From Actinacidiphila sp965342175 (GTDB lineage: Bacteria; Actinomycetota; Actinomycetes; Streptomycetales; Streptomycetaceae), in contig NZ_CBDRBL010000008.1 in assembly GCF_965342175.1 (NCBI RefSeq), positions 1-64,000 on the forward strand: a DNA stretch of 64,000 nt, read 5' to 3'. Made by a program: the position numbers and the translations under genes. Positions 15,082 through 23,289 of this stretch are shown one piece after another; positions within the stretch are counted from its first letter, which is position 1, and every line of letters begins with the position of its first letter. Under the pieces are notes generated by a model that was given only the letters and a program-made list of their open reading frames with translations, was not told the origin of the DNA and ran no database searches.

Positions 15082-16686
15082 ATGCCCGCCGACACCTCGC
15101 AGCCGCCGAGCCCCCGCGTTCCCGAGGCGGTCCACAGCCGCCGCTGGGGGATCCTGACCGTCCTGCTGTTCAGCCTCCTCGTGGTGGTCCTGGACAACTC
15201 GATCCTCAACGTCGCGATGAAGACCATCGCCGAGCCCGCCCCGACCGGCCTGGGCGCCACCCAGAGCCAGCTGGAGTGGGCGATCAACTCCTACACGCTG
15301 GTCTTCGCCGGCCTGCTGTTCACCGCGGGCCTGCTCGGCGACCGCCTCGGCCGCAAGAAGGTGCTGCTGTTCGGCATGGCCGTCTTCGGCGTCGGCTCCG
15401 TGCTCTCGGCCTTCGCCGGGTCCTCCGGCGAGCTGATAGCCTTCCGCGCGGTCATGGGACTCGGCGGCGCCTTCGTCATGCCCGCCACGCTCGCCATCAT
15501 CATGAACGTCTTCGAGCGCGAGGAGCAGCCCAAGGCGATCGGCATCTGGACCGGCGCCGTGGGCCTCGCGATAGCCATCGGCCCGGTCACCGGGGGACTG
15601 CTCCTGGCGCACTTCTGGTGGGGTTCTGTCTTCCTGGTGAACGTGCCGATCATCGCCGTCGCCCTGGTCGCGATGGTGCTCATCGTGCCCGACTCCCGCG
15701 ACCCGCGGCCGGGCCGGCTCGACCCCCTCGGAGTGCTGCTGTCCATCGTCGGCCTGGTGCTGCTGGTGTACGGCATCATCAAGGGCGGCCAGCTCGCGGA
15801 CTTCACCGCCCCCGCGGCCCTGGCGGCCGTCCTCGGCGGCCTCGCGGTGCTCGGCGCCTTCGTCTGGCACGAGGCCCGCAGCAGCCACCCGGCCTTCGAC
15901 GTCTCCTACTTCCGCAACCCGACCTTCTCCGCCTCGGTCTCCGCGATCGGCCTGGTCTTCTTCGCGCTCATGGGCGTGACCTTCTTCATGGTCTTCTACA
16001 CCCAGAGCGTGCGCGGCTACAGCGCCCTGCAGTCCGGTCTGCTGCTCCTGCCGCTCGCGGTCGCCCAGCTCGTCTTCGCGCCGCGAGCCCGGCTGGTCGT
16101 CGAGCGCATCGGCGCCCGCGCCACCTGTGCCGCCGGGCTGGCGCTGATAGCCCTCAGCTTCCTCGGCTTCCAGGTGCTGGACGCCGACACCCCCATCTGG
16201 CAGCTGGAGGTGCTGTTCTTCCTCATGGGCACGGCCATGGCCCATGTGATGCCGCCCGCCACCGTTGCGATCATGTCCTCGCTGCCGCGCGAGAAGGCCG
16301 GCTCCGGCTCCGCCGTCAACAACACCTTCCGGCAGGTCGGCGGCGCGCTCGGCGTTGCGGTCCTGGGCTCGCTGATGTCGACGGTCTACCGTGACGGCAT
16401 CGCAGACCACCTGAGCGGCCTCCCCGCAGGGGTGCAGCACCAGGCCGGCGAGTCCATCGAGGCCACGCGCGCCGTGGCCGAGGGCATGGGCCCCGCGGGC
16501 AAGGCGCTGATGGGCCCCGCCACGGACGCCTTCCTCGACGCCATGCACGTCACCGCCTATGTCGCGAGCGGTGTCGCGCTTCTCGGCATGCTCGTCGTCC
16601 TGTTCTTCCTGCCCGGCCGCACCCCTGGGGCGCGATCAGCGGGCGGAGGGGACCGCGAGGTCAGCCCCGTGGGGGCGAAGCGGTGA
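15082..16686 (+). CDS. MFS drug exporter, DHA2 (14-TM) family
   Basis: A 534-residue proton-driven multidrug exporter with about 14 membrane segments. The DHA2 motifs are visible: LDNSILNVAMKTI in TM1, GDRLGRKKVLLFG in the loop between TM2 and TM3 (motif A), and WTGAVGLAIAIGPVTGGLLL (motif C) in TM5. It ends in a charged tail that overlaps the next gene (tetR) by 4 nt (GTGA), so exporter and regulator form a coupled operon. An ATACG-type palindrome lies in its promoter. Substrate unknown; EmrB/QacA-like compounds are usual. Confidence 0.92.
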   Translation: MPADTSQPPSPRVPEAVHSRRWGILTVLLFSLLVVVLDNSILNVAMKTIAEPAPTGLGATQSQLEWAINSYTLVFAGLLFTAGLLGDRLGRKKVLLFGMAVFGVGSVLSAFAGSSGELIAFRAVMGLGGAFVMPATLAIIMNVFEREEQPKAIGIWTGAVGLAIAIGPVTGGLLLAHFWWGSVFLVNVPIIAVALVAMVLIVPDSRDPRPGRLDPLGVLLSIVGLVLLVYGIIKGGQLADFTAPAALAAVLGGLAVLGAFVWHEARSSHPAFDVSYFRNPTFSASVSAIGLVFFALMGVTFFMVFYTQSVRGYSALQSGLLLLPLAVAQLVFAPRARLVVERIGARATCAAGLALIALSFLGFQVLDADTPIWQLEVLFFLMGTAMAHVMPPATVAIMSSLPREKAGSGSAVNNTFRQVGGALGVAVLGSLMSTVYRDGIADHLSGLPAGVQHQAGESIEATRAVAEGMGPAGKALMGPATDAFLDAMHVTAYVASGVALLGMLVVLFFLPGRTPGARSAGGGDREVSPVGAKR

Positions 16687-17363
16687 CCGGCACGTCGGCG
16701 GCGACGGAGCCCGAGGTCGGGACGGAGCCGGACGCCGGGACGGAGCCCGAAGCCGGTGCGGTCCCCGAGGCCGCCCCGCGCGTCCCGCGCGGCCGCCCGC
16801 GCAGCGCCGCCGCCGACACCGCCATCATCGAGGCCGTCCTCAAGCTGCTGGAGGGGGGCGCCACGATCGGGGACCTGTCGATGGAGGGCATCGCCCGCGC
16901 CGCCGGGGTCGGCAAGGCCACCGTCTACCGGCGCTGGGCGGGCAAGAACGCGCTGATGCTCGACGTCATGAAGTCCGTCGACGAGCAGACCCCGGAACTC
17001 GCCGGACGCTCGGTCCGTGACGACCTGGTGACCTGCGTCGAGTTCATACGGCGCAGGGCCCTGGTCAAGCGCTCCTCCGCCCTGCTGCGCAACGTCGTCG
17101 CCCAGGCGCAGACCGAGCCGGAACTGTGGGCCGCCTACCACGACACCGTCATCGCGGCCCGCCGCGAGCAGGTCCGCGACGTCCTGCGGCGCGGCGTCCG
17201 CGCCGGCGAGATCCGCGACGACATCGACCCGGAACTCCTCGGCGACCTCTTCACCGGCCCCATGCTGTCCCGTTCGATGCTGCGCCCCGACGCGGCGCTG
17301 CCGGAGGGACTGGCCGAGCTGATCGTCGACTCGGTGCTGCGCGGCGTCCGCGCCAGGCACTGA
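16683..17363 (+). CDS. TetR-family regulator of the adjacent exporter
   Basis: A 226-residue repressor starting with GTG at 16683, overlapping the exporter's stop codon. The first 35 residues are a low-complexity Glu/Pro/Ala tail (TEPEVGTEPDAGTEPEAGAV). The HTH follows (LKLLEGGATIGDLSMEGIAR, then GVGKATVYRRW), and the C-terminal domain is of the TetR_C_16/AcrR-like kind (RRDQV-like RREQVRDVLRRGVRAGEI). Its last codons and stop are duplicated just downstream. It probably represses its own operon through the operator at 15037. Confidence 0.92.
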   Translation: MTGTSAATEPEVGTEPDAGTEPEAGAVPEAAPRVPRGRPRSAAADTAIIEAVLKLLEGGATIGDLSMEGIARAAGVGKATVYRRWAGKNALMLDVMKSVDEQTPELAGRSVRDDLVTCVEFIRRRALVKRSSALLRNVVAQAQTEPELWAAYHDTVIAARREQVRDVLRRGVRAGEIRDDIDPELLGDLFTGPMLSRSMLRPDAALPEGLAELIVDSVLRGVRARH

Positions 17364-17392
17364 GCTGCACGGCGTCCGCGCCAGGCACTGAG
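17342..17392 (+). repeat. 23-bp tandem duplication over the tetR stop codon
   Basis: A 23-bp sequence beginning CGGCGTCCGCGCCAGG and including the TGA stop occurs at 17342-17364 and again, exactly, at 17370-17392. The second copy carries a second in-sequence TGA. It looks like a small replication-slippage duplication. Confidence 0.8.
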
Positions 17393-17445
17393 CAGCCGGG
17401 AGGGCGCAAGGAGAATGTGCTCGTTGTGTCACAGAGCTCCCTTTT

Positions 17446-17475
17446 CGCCGGGCGGCGGGAACCCGTCGCCCGGCG
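17446..17475 (+). terminator. Hairpin after the exporter-tetR operon
   Basis: CGCCGGGCG...CGCCCGGCG with an inner CGGG-AA-CCCG stem (one bulge), 83 bp after the tetR stop and 70 bp before the next start. No U-tract. Confidence 0.6.
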
Positions 17476-17544
17476 AGTCCCGTCCTTCGGAGGTCGATCC
17501 CCTATGGTCGACTGAGCACCTGGCAACACAGTGAGGACTCCTCC

Positions 17545-18579
17545 ATGGCGCAGGCGTACGAGGCGGACGTGGCCACCGACAGCGGCAGCGGGTCGCGGGG
17601 TGCGGACGCGGACGGACGTTTCGGGCGCCTTAGGCGGTACCGGGTGTTCGGCGTCGGCATGTGGCGACGGGGGATCGTCACGGCCGTACTGGCCCTGTCC
17701 ATCGCGGTGGTGCTGGCCTTCCACGGGGCGGTGCCCAACCGGGTCGGCAACCTGGGCAGCCTCCTGGAGACCTTCCTGCCGTGGCTCGGGCTCGGGCTGC
17801 CGGTGCTGCTGGTGGTCGGCCTGCTGCGGCGCTCGGCCACGGCGCTGATCGCCGTCTCGCTGCCGGCCGTGGTGTGGGTGCACTTCTTCGGCGGGCTCCT
17901 CACGGACAAGGACACCGGCGAGGGCGACCTGACCGTGCTGACCCACAACGTCAACGCCGACAACCCCGATCCCGGCCGTACCGCCCAGGCCCTCGTCGGC
18001 TCCGGGGCCGACCTCATCGCGCTGGAGGAGATCCCGGCCGGGAAGGCCTCCGTCTACGAGTCGGGGCTCGAGGCCCGCTACCCGTACCACGCCAGGCTGG
18101 GCACCGTCGGCCTGTGGAGCAGGTACCCGCTCACCCAGGTGCGCCCGGTGGACATCGAGCTCGGCTGGACCCGCGCCCTGCGTGCCACCGCCGCCACGCC
18201 GCGCGGGAAGGTCGCCGTCTACGTCGCCCACCTGCCCTCGGTGCGGGTCAAGTTCAACGCGGGCTTCACCGCGGGCCAGCGCGACCACAGCGCCGACGCG
18301 CTGGGGGAGGCCGTCGCGGACGAGAAGCTGCCCGACGTGATCCTCCTGGGCGACCTCAACGGCACGATGAACGACCGGGCGCTCGCCAACATCACCTCCC
18401 AGATGCGCTCCACCCAGGGCGCCGCGGGCCACGGCTTCGGCTTCAGCTGGCCGGCCCGCTTCCCCACGGCCCGCATCGACCAGATCCTCGTCAGGGGAGT
18501 GGAGCCGACCGACTCCTGGGTGCTGCCTGTCACGGGCAGCGACCACCGGCCGGTGGCGGCGAAGGTGGCACTTCCGTAG
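17545..18579 (+). CDS. Membrane-anchored endonuclease/exonuclease/phosphatase-family protein
   Basis: A 344-residue protein. After a 45-residue cytoplasmic tail come about three transmembrane segments (IVTAVLALSIAVVLAFHGAV; LGLGLPVLLVVGLL; LIAVSLPAVVWVHFF). An EEP-fold domain then faces outside, with THNVNADN, ALEEIPA (catalytic Glu), VYVAHLPS (His), LGDLNGTMND (Asp/Asn), ARIDQI and GSDHRPV (C-terminal Asp-His). It would hydrolyse a phosphodiester or phosphomonoester at the cell surface. The ATG at 17545 follows GAGG at 8 nt. Substrate unknown. Confidence 0.87.
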   Translation: MAQAYEADVATDSGSGSRGADADGRFGRLRRYRVFGVGMWRRGIVTAVLALSIAVVLAFHGAVPNRVGNLGSLLETFLPWLGLGLPVLLVVGLLRRSATALIAVSLPAVVWVHFFGGLLTDKDTGEGDLTVLTHNVNADNPDPGRTAQALVGSGADLIALEEIPAGKASVYESGLEARYPYHARLGTVGLWSRYPLTQVRPVDIELGWTRALRATAATPRGKVAVYVAHLPSVRVKFNAGFTAGQRDHSADALGEAVADEKLPDVILLGDLNGTMNDRALANITSQMRSTQGAAGHGFGFSWPARFPTARIDQILVRGVEPTDSWVLPVTGSDHRPVAAKVALP

Positions 18580-18704
18580 GGCCGCTGTAGGGCCTCCCGT
18601 AGAAGCTGCCGCTCCCGTGGCAGGGGCGCTCGCGCAGCCGGGCGGCCAATCTTCCACCAGGGATTCGCGCCTACGGGAAGATCGGGCCGGGCGGACTTTG
18701 TTTC

Positions 18705-18724
18705 GCAGTTAAACTAATAACTGC
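18705..18724. promoter_or_regulatory. Inverted repeat in the MFS promoter
   Basis: GCAGTTA-AACTAA-TAACTGC, 28 bp upstream of the MFS start, in an A/T-rich patch. The symmetry fits a HxlR/MarR/TetR-type operator, but no regulator gene is adjacent. Confidence 0.5.
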
Positions 18725-18752
18725 TCCCCGCCCTGCCCCGGAAAGGCCTGCC

Positions 18753-19976
18753 ATGCCTCTTGCCCTGCTCGCACTGGCGATCAGCGCATTCGGCCTCGGT
18801 ACGACGGAGTTCGTGATCATGGGCCTCCTGCCCGACGTCGCGGACGACCTGCACACCACCATCCCGACCGCCGGCTACCTCGTCTCCGGCTACGCCCTCG
18901 GCGTCGTCATCGGCGCCCCCCTCCTCGCCGCGGTCACCACCCGGATGCCGCGCAAGGCCCTGCTGCTGTCCCTCATGGGCCTGTTCACCGTCGGCAACAC
19001 GCTCTCCGCCCTCGCCCCCGGCTTCGGCTGGCTGCTCGCCGGCCGCGTGCTGTCCGGGCTCCCGCACGGCGCCTTCTTCGGCGTCGGCGCGGTCGTCGCA
19101 GCCGGCATGGTCGAGCCCGCGCGCAGGGCCCGTGCCGTCTCCTTGATGGTCGCCGGGCTCACCGTCGCCAACATCGTGGGCGTCCCCGCCGCCACCCTCC
19201 TCGGCCAGCACCTCGGCTGGCGCGTCACCTTCCTGGCCGTCGGCGTCATCGGCCTGGCCGCCATCGCCGGCATCGCCGCGCTCGTCCCCCGCATCCCGCT
19301 CGCTCCCGGCGGCGGGCTGCGCCGGGAGCTGTCGGCCTTCCGCAGCGGTCAGGTCTGGCTGGCGCTCGGCACCACGATCTTCGGCTTCGCCGCCGTCTTC
19401 GCCGTCTACAGCTATGTCACGCCCCTGCTGACCGAGGTCGCCGGGTTCGCGGAGAGCAGCGTCACGCTGGTCCTCGCCCTCTTCGGCGTCGGCGCGACGA
19501 TCGGCAACCTCCTCGGCGGCCGTCTGGCCGACCGCGCCCTGCGGCCGTCCCTGCTCGGCGGGCTGGGCGCGCTCGCCTTCGTCCTGCTGCTGTTCACGGT
19601 CACCGCGCACGCCCGCTGGAGCGCGGCGCTCACGGTCGTCCTGCTCGGGATCGCGGCGTTCGCGACGGGGTCGCCCATGATGATGCTGGTCATGGACAAG
19701 GCACGGCACGCCCCCTCGCTGGCGTCCTCCGCGAACCAGGCCGCGTTCAACCTGGCGAACGCCGGCGGTGCCTGGCTGGGCGGGGTCGTGCTGGCACAGG
19801 GCCTGGGGTACACCGCTCCGGCGGTGGCGGGTGCGGCACTGGCGGTCACCGGGCTGGTCATCGCCGGGGCGGCGGCGCTGTCGGAGCGGCGTGCGTCGGC
19901 CGTGCCGGTCGTGGGGGCGTCCGGGTCCCGGCTCGTCGTCTCGGGGCGGCCCCCGGTGCGGGAACGCGTGCGCTGA
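18753..19976 (+). CDS. MFS exporter, DHA1 family (AraJ/CmlR-like)
   Basis: A 407-residue 12-TM transporter. The start LALLALAISAFGLGTTEFVI with GLLPDVADDL is the signature of the AraJ/chloramphenicol-efflux branch, which exports drugs or sugars using the proton gradient. The motif A loop TTRMPRKALLL and the TM5 motif (VAGLTVANIVGVPAATLLGQ) are present. The ATG at 18753 lies 28 bp from an inverted repeat. It stands alone: the genes on both sides are not obviously related. Confidence 0.9.
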   Translation: MPLALLALAISAFGLGTTEFVIMGLLPDVADDLHTTIPTAGYLVSGYALGVVIGAPLLAAVTTRMPRKALLLSLMGLFTVGNTLSALAPGFGWLLAGRVLSGLPHGAFFGVGAVVAAGMVEPARRARAVSLMVAGLTVANIVGVPAATLLGQHLGWRVTFLAVGVIGLAAIAGIAALVPRIPLAPGGGLRRELSAFRSGQVWLALGTTIFGFAAVFAVYSYVTPLLTEVAGFAESSVTLVLALFGVGATIGNLLGGRLADRALRPSLLGGLGALAFVLLLFTVTAHARWSAALTVVLLGIAAFATGSPMMMLVMDKARHAPSLASSANQAAFNLANAGGAWLGGVVLAQGLGYTAPAVAGAALAVTGLVIAGAAALSERRASAVPVVGASGSRLVVSGRPPVRERVR

Positions 19977-20160
19977 CGGTACGCCCCGCCCGGTGCTTGC
20001 GCGCGGTGCCGGCGATGGGACCGATGCCGGCGGGGTGTACGGGACGGGCCGAGGACCGCTCGGACCGTTCCGCTCACCTTGCGGGCGGTGGCTCGCGACG
20101 ACCCGGGGCCGGTCGCTCCGGCGCTGCTCGACGACGAAACCCTTCCACTTCGGCGCCTGG

Positions 20161-20203
20161 CTTCTTCGCGCAGCCAATTACTTGCTTCGCGTAGCAAATT
20201 GGC
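20161..20203 (+). promoter_or_regulatory. Repeat/palindrome cluster before the SnoaL-like gene
   Basis: Two tandem imperfect copies, TTCGCGCAGCCAATT and TTCGCGTAGCAAATT, sit in A/T-rich DNA 77 bp upstream of the next gene. Over the second copy lies an inverted repeat with outer arms GCCAATT/AATTGGC and inner arms TTGCT/AGCAA. This resembles a MarR/HxlR-type operator and shares TTGCT...AGCAA symmetry with the site at 30157-30185. The rest of the 300-bp gap from 19977 shows no gene. Confidence 0.5.
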
Positions 20204-20279
20204 TATTCTGATCATGCGGCGATCGCCGCGTTCCGGAGCTACCGCCGCTTGACCACGCAACCGGGAGGGGTCGGCAACG

Positions 20280-20996
20280 ATGTCGACTGTTTTCGAACGA
20301 TATTTTGGGCTCCTCGACTCTGACGAGAGCGATCCTGACGAGCGGTTCGAGACGTTTTTCGCGCCGGACGCCGAGGTCTTCTACGGGGGCGAGTACGCCG
20401 CCGGGGAGTGGATCATCCCCTTCCACCGTCGACTCGCGACCAGGAGGCAGCACTCCGCTCACACCTCCTTTGTCACCGCCGACGCCGACGGGGTCGTGAC
20501 CGCCGACTGGCAGGAGACCGGAGAGGACTCGCACGGCCGCGCGTACGAGGCCGGCGGAACCGCGACCGCATGGCTGGACGCCAGCGGGCGCATCACCCGC
20601 CTCAAGGTGCTGTACGCCGACCACAGCGATCTCGCCTGGCGCGTCATCCGTGCCCACAATCAAGCGTGGCGCGAGACCGACCCTGACGAACGCCAAACGC
20701 TGATCAAGGACGCGTACGCGGAGGACTTCACCTTCGTGGAGCACTACGTGGTAGAGGGGCGCGACGCCTGCAGCGAATGGGTCGCGAAGATCCACGAAGC
20801 TGCGCCGGTGGCGCTGCTGCAGGTCGGCGAGGTCCTGCGGAACCGCGACGATGTCCTGTGGCAGTGGTTCCTCGCGATGCCGGACAGCACCGAGGTGGAG
20901 GGCTGGGAGACACAGCACGTGGACGTGAACGGCAAGATCGACCGCATCGTTGTGATCACCCGGGACATGGAGACCATCGTCGGCGGGGCTTCCTAG
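20280..20996 (+). CDS. Protein of two SnoaL/NTF2-like domains
   Basis: A 238-residue acidic protein of two repeated halves. Each half follows the cone-shaped NTF2/SnoaL fold (FGLLDSDESDPDERFETFFA and AWRETDPDERQTLIKDAYAE begin the two units; each ends in a strand-rich part such as DASGRITRLKVLYADHSD and VNGKIDRIVVITRDMETI). Such proteins act as isomerases, cyclases or ligand binders; the substrate cannot be told. The ATG at 20280 is preceded by GGGAGG. The upstream repeat cluster suggests induction by a MarR-like regulator. The gene stands alone, convergent with nadE. Confidence 0.7.
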   Translation: MSTVFERYFGLLDSDESDPDERFETFFAPDAEVFYGGEYAAGEWIIPFHRRLATRRQHSAHTSFVTADADGVVTADWQETGEDSHGRAYEAGGTATAWLDASGRITRLKVLYADHSDLAWRVIRAHNQAWRETDPDERQTLIKDAYAEDFTFVEHYVVEGRDACSEWVAKIHEAAPVALLQVGEVLRNRDDVLWQWFLAMPDSTEVEGWETQHVDVNGKIDRIVVITRDMETIVGGAS

Positions 20997-21128
20997 GCCC
21001 CCTCGGAACCCCGGCGGACGACGGGACCATCACAGGGCCTTGCCGACGGGGCGCCGGGAGCCGGAACTCGAAGCGACACGGCCCGGTTCGACGAACCGTA
21101 CGGGACTCCCACCCACCGCACGTGGCCC

Positions 21129-21175
21129 GACCGCACCGCCTCCCCACGCCCAGGCCCGGGGAGGGCGGTGCGGTC
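21129..21175. terminator. Bidirectional hairpin between the SnoaL-like gene and nadE
   Basis: Long stem starting GACCGCACCGCC with one bulged base and a 12-nt loop, midway between two convergent genes. No gene is visible in the rest of 20997-21259. Confidence 0.7.
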
Positions 21176-21259
21176 GCTGCGGACCACAGAGCGAACATCC
21201 GGCTCCCGACCAAGGCGCCGCAAGGGGCACCCTGGCCCGCGAAGTCCGCCGGCGCGGCG

Positions 21260-23017
21260 TCACGCGTGCTCGCGCCACCGGTTCGTGATGGGCAGCCGCC
21301 GGTCCTTGCCGAACCCCTTCGCGGAGATCTTCGTCCCCGGCGGATACTGCCTCCGCTTGTACTCCGCCGTGTCCACCATCCGCAGCACCCTGGCGACCAG
21401 CTCCCCGTCGAACCCGGCGGCGACGATCGCGTCGCGCCCCTGGTCCTGGTCGACGTACATCGCCAGCACGCGGTCCAGGACGTCGTAGTCCGGCAAGGAG
21501 TCCGTGTCGACCTGGCCGGGCCGCAGCTCCGCGCTGGGCGGCTTGGAGATGGAGTTCTCGGGGATGGGCGGGGTCTGGCCCCGCTCCGCCGCGGCCTGGT
21601 TGCGCCACTTCGCGAGGCGGAAGACGGTCGTCTTGTAGACGTCCTTGATGGGCCCGTAGGCGCCCACCGAGTCGCCGTAGAGCGTGGAGTAGCCGACCGC
21701 CAGCTCGCTCTTGTTGCCCGGGGCCAGGACGATGTGCCCCTCCTGGTTGGAGATGGCCATGAGCATCGTGCCGCGCAGGCGCGACTGGAGGTTCTCCTCC
21801 GCCAGCCCGGTCAGCCCCAGGGCGCCCATGTAGGCGTCGAACATCGGGCCGATCGGCACGGTGCGGAAGTTCAGCCCGGTGCGCCGGGCCAGCTCGGCGG
21901 CGTCGTCCTTGGAGTGGTCGGAGGAGTACCGGGACGGCATCGAGACGCCGTACACGTTGGCCGCCCCGACCGCGTCGCAGGCGATGGCAGCGACGAGGGC
22001 CGAGTCGATGCCGCCGGACAGGCCGATCAGCACCGAGCGGAAGCCGTTCTTGGCGACGTACGCGCGCAGGCCCACGACCAGCGCGGTGTAGATCTCCTCG
22101 TCGTCGCCCAGCCGGGGGGCCTCGCCGCCGTGCACCTCGGGCTCGTACGCGGGCAGCGGCTCGGCGGAGAGGGTGACGTGCTCGATCTCCAGGCCGTCGT
22201 CGGCGACGCCGCTCGGCACCCTCGCGGGGTCCGCGGCGGGCAGGTCGAGGTCGACCAGCACGCAGCCCTCCTCGAACTGCGGGGCCCGGGCGATCACCTC
22301 GCCGTCCGCGGAGACGACGATCGAGTCGCCGTCGAAGACGAGCTCGTCCTGCCCGCCGATCATGGCGAGGTAGGCCAGGGTGCAGCCGGCCTCCTGGGCG
22401 CGCTTGCGTACCAGGTCGAGACGGGTGTCGTCCTTGGCGACCTCGTACGGGGAGGCGTTGACGGAGAGCAGCAGTCCGGCGCCGGCGGTGCGGGTGGCGG
22501 GCACGCGGCCCCCGTCCTGCCACAGGTCCTCGCAGATGGCCAGGGCGACGTCGACCCCGTGCACCCGGATCACCGGGAGGGTGTCGCCGGGGACGAAGTA
22601 GCGGAACTCGTCGAAGACGCCGTAGTTCGGAAGGTGGTGCTTGGCGAACTTCAGCACGACCTTCCCGCCGTGCAGGACGGCCGCGGCGTTGCGCGGGGAG
22701 CCCGCGGGCTGGCCGTAGCGGGGCTGGGCCTTCTCGCTGCGGTCGAGGTAGCCGACGACCACCGGCACCTCTCCCAGGCCCTCGGCCGCCAGGCGTCCGG
22801 CGAGCGCCTCCAGGGCGGCACGGCTGGCTTCGACGAACGAGGAGCGCAGGGCGAGGTCCTCGACGGGGTACCCGGTCAGCGCCATCTCCGGGAAGGCCAC
22901 GAGGTGGGCTCCCTGTTCGGCCGCGTGCCGGGTCCAGCGCACGACCGACTCCGCGTTCCCGGCGAGGTCGCCGACGGTGGAGTCGATCTGATTCAGGGCG
23001 AGGCGAAGTTGAGGCAC
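21260..23017 (-). CDS. nadE: Glutamine-hydrolysing NAD+ synthase
   Basis: A 585-residue enzyme that amidates nicotinic acid adenine dinucleotide to NAD+, the last step of NAD synthesis. The N-terminal nitrilase-type glutaminase has its Glu (FPEMALTGYP), Lys (VLKFAKHHLPN) and Cys (LAICEDLWQDGG). The synthetase domain begins near residue 290 with the PP-loop GLSGGIDSALVAAI, followed by MPSRYSSDHSKDDA. The start is taken as GTG 23017 (VPQLRLALNQIDSTVG), which matches the conserved first strand; upstream codons are non-homologous. It lies divergently next to the glnA2-type gene. Confidence 0.97.
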   Translation of the reverse strand: MPQLRLALNQIDSTVGDLAGNAESVVRWTRHAAEQGAHLVAFPEMALTGYPVEDLALRSSFVEASRAALEALAGRLAAEGLGEVPVVVGYLDRSEKAQPRYGQPAGSPRNAAAVLHGGKVVLKFAKHHLPNYGVFDEFRYFVPGDTLPVIRVHGVDVALAICEDLWQDGGRVPATRTAGAGLLLSVNASPYEVAKDDTRLDLVRKRAQEAGCTLAYLAMIGGQDELVFDGDSIVVSADGEVIARAPQFEEGCVLVDLDLPAADPARVPSGVADDGLEIEHVTLSAEPLPAYEPEVHGGEAPRLGDDEEIYTALVVGLRAYVAKNGFRSVLIGLSGGIDSALVAAIACDAVGAANVYGVSMPSRYSSDHSKDDAAELARRTGLNFRTVPIGPMFDAYMGALGLTGLAEENLQSRLRGTMLMAISNQEGHIVLAPGNKSELAVGYSTLYGDSVGAYGPIKDVYKTTVFRLAKWRNQAAAERGQTPPIPENSISKPPSAELRPGQVDTDSLPDYDVLDRVLAMYVDQDQGRDAIVAAGFDGELVARVLRMVDTAEYKRRQYPPGTKISAKGFGKDRRLPITNRWREHA

Positions 23018-23289
23018 GCCGCTCAGTGTAATCGTCAAAGCGACGCGATGTCGTGGGCGACGCCTGTGGAGTGGCGCACTCGGACCCCTCGAAGCCCCGG
23101 CGGACCGGCCTTTTCGGGGCCGTCCCCCTGTGTCAAGATCGCAAGGGTGCAGCACAATGGTGGCGAGGGGTGTCCGGCGGTCCCGGCCGCCGCCGAAACA
23201 GGACGGTAACCCCGCGGCGCGATACTGGTCCGGCCCTCACTCGAGCCGGCACGGACGACAGGCCCCATGACCTGCGAGGTTGGAGAGCT

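Noticed and set aside
18595..18660. Possible riboswitch or attenuator before the MFS gene at 18753
   Set aside because: Only short CCGTAGG/GGCAGG-type repeats are visible; no conserved aptamer core could be recognised.
20777..23209. Plus-strand frame of 810 codons opposite nadE
   Set aside because: Antisense shadow of the NAD synthase gene with no recognisable domain.
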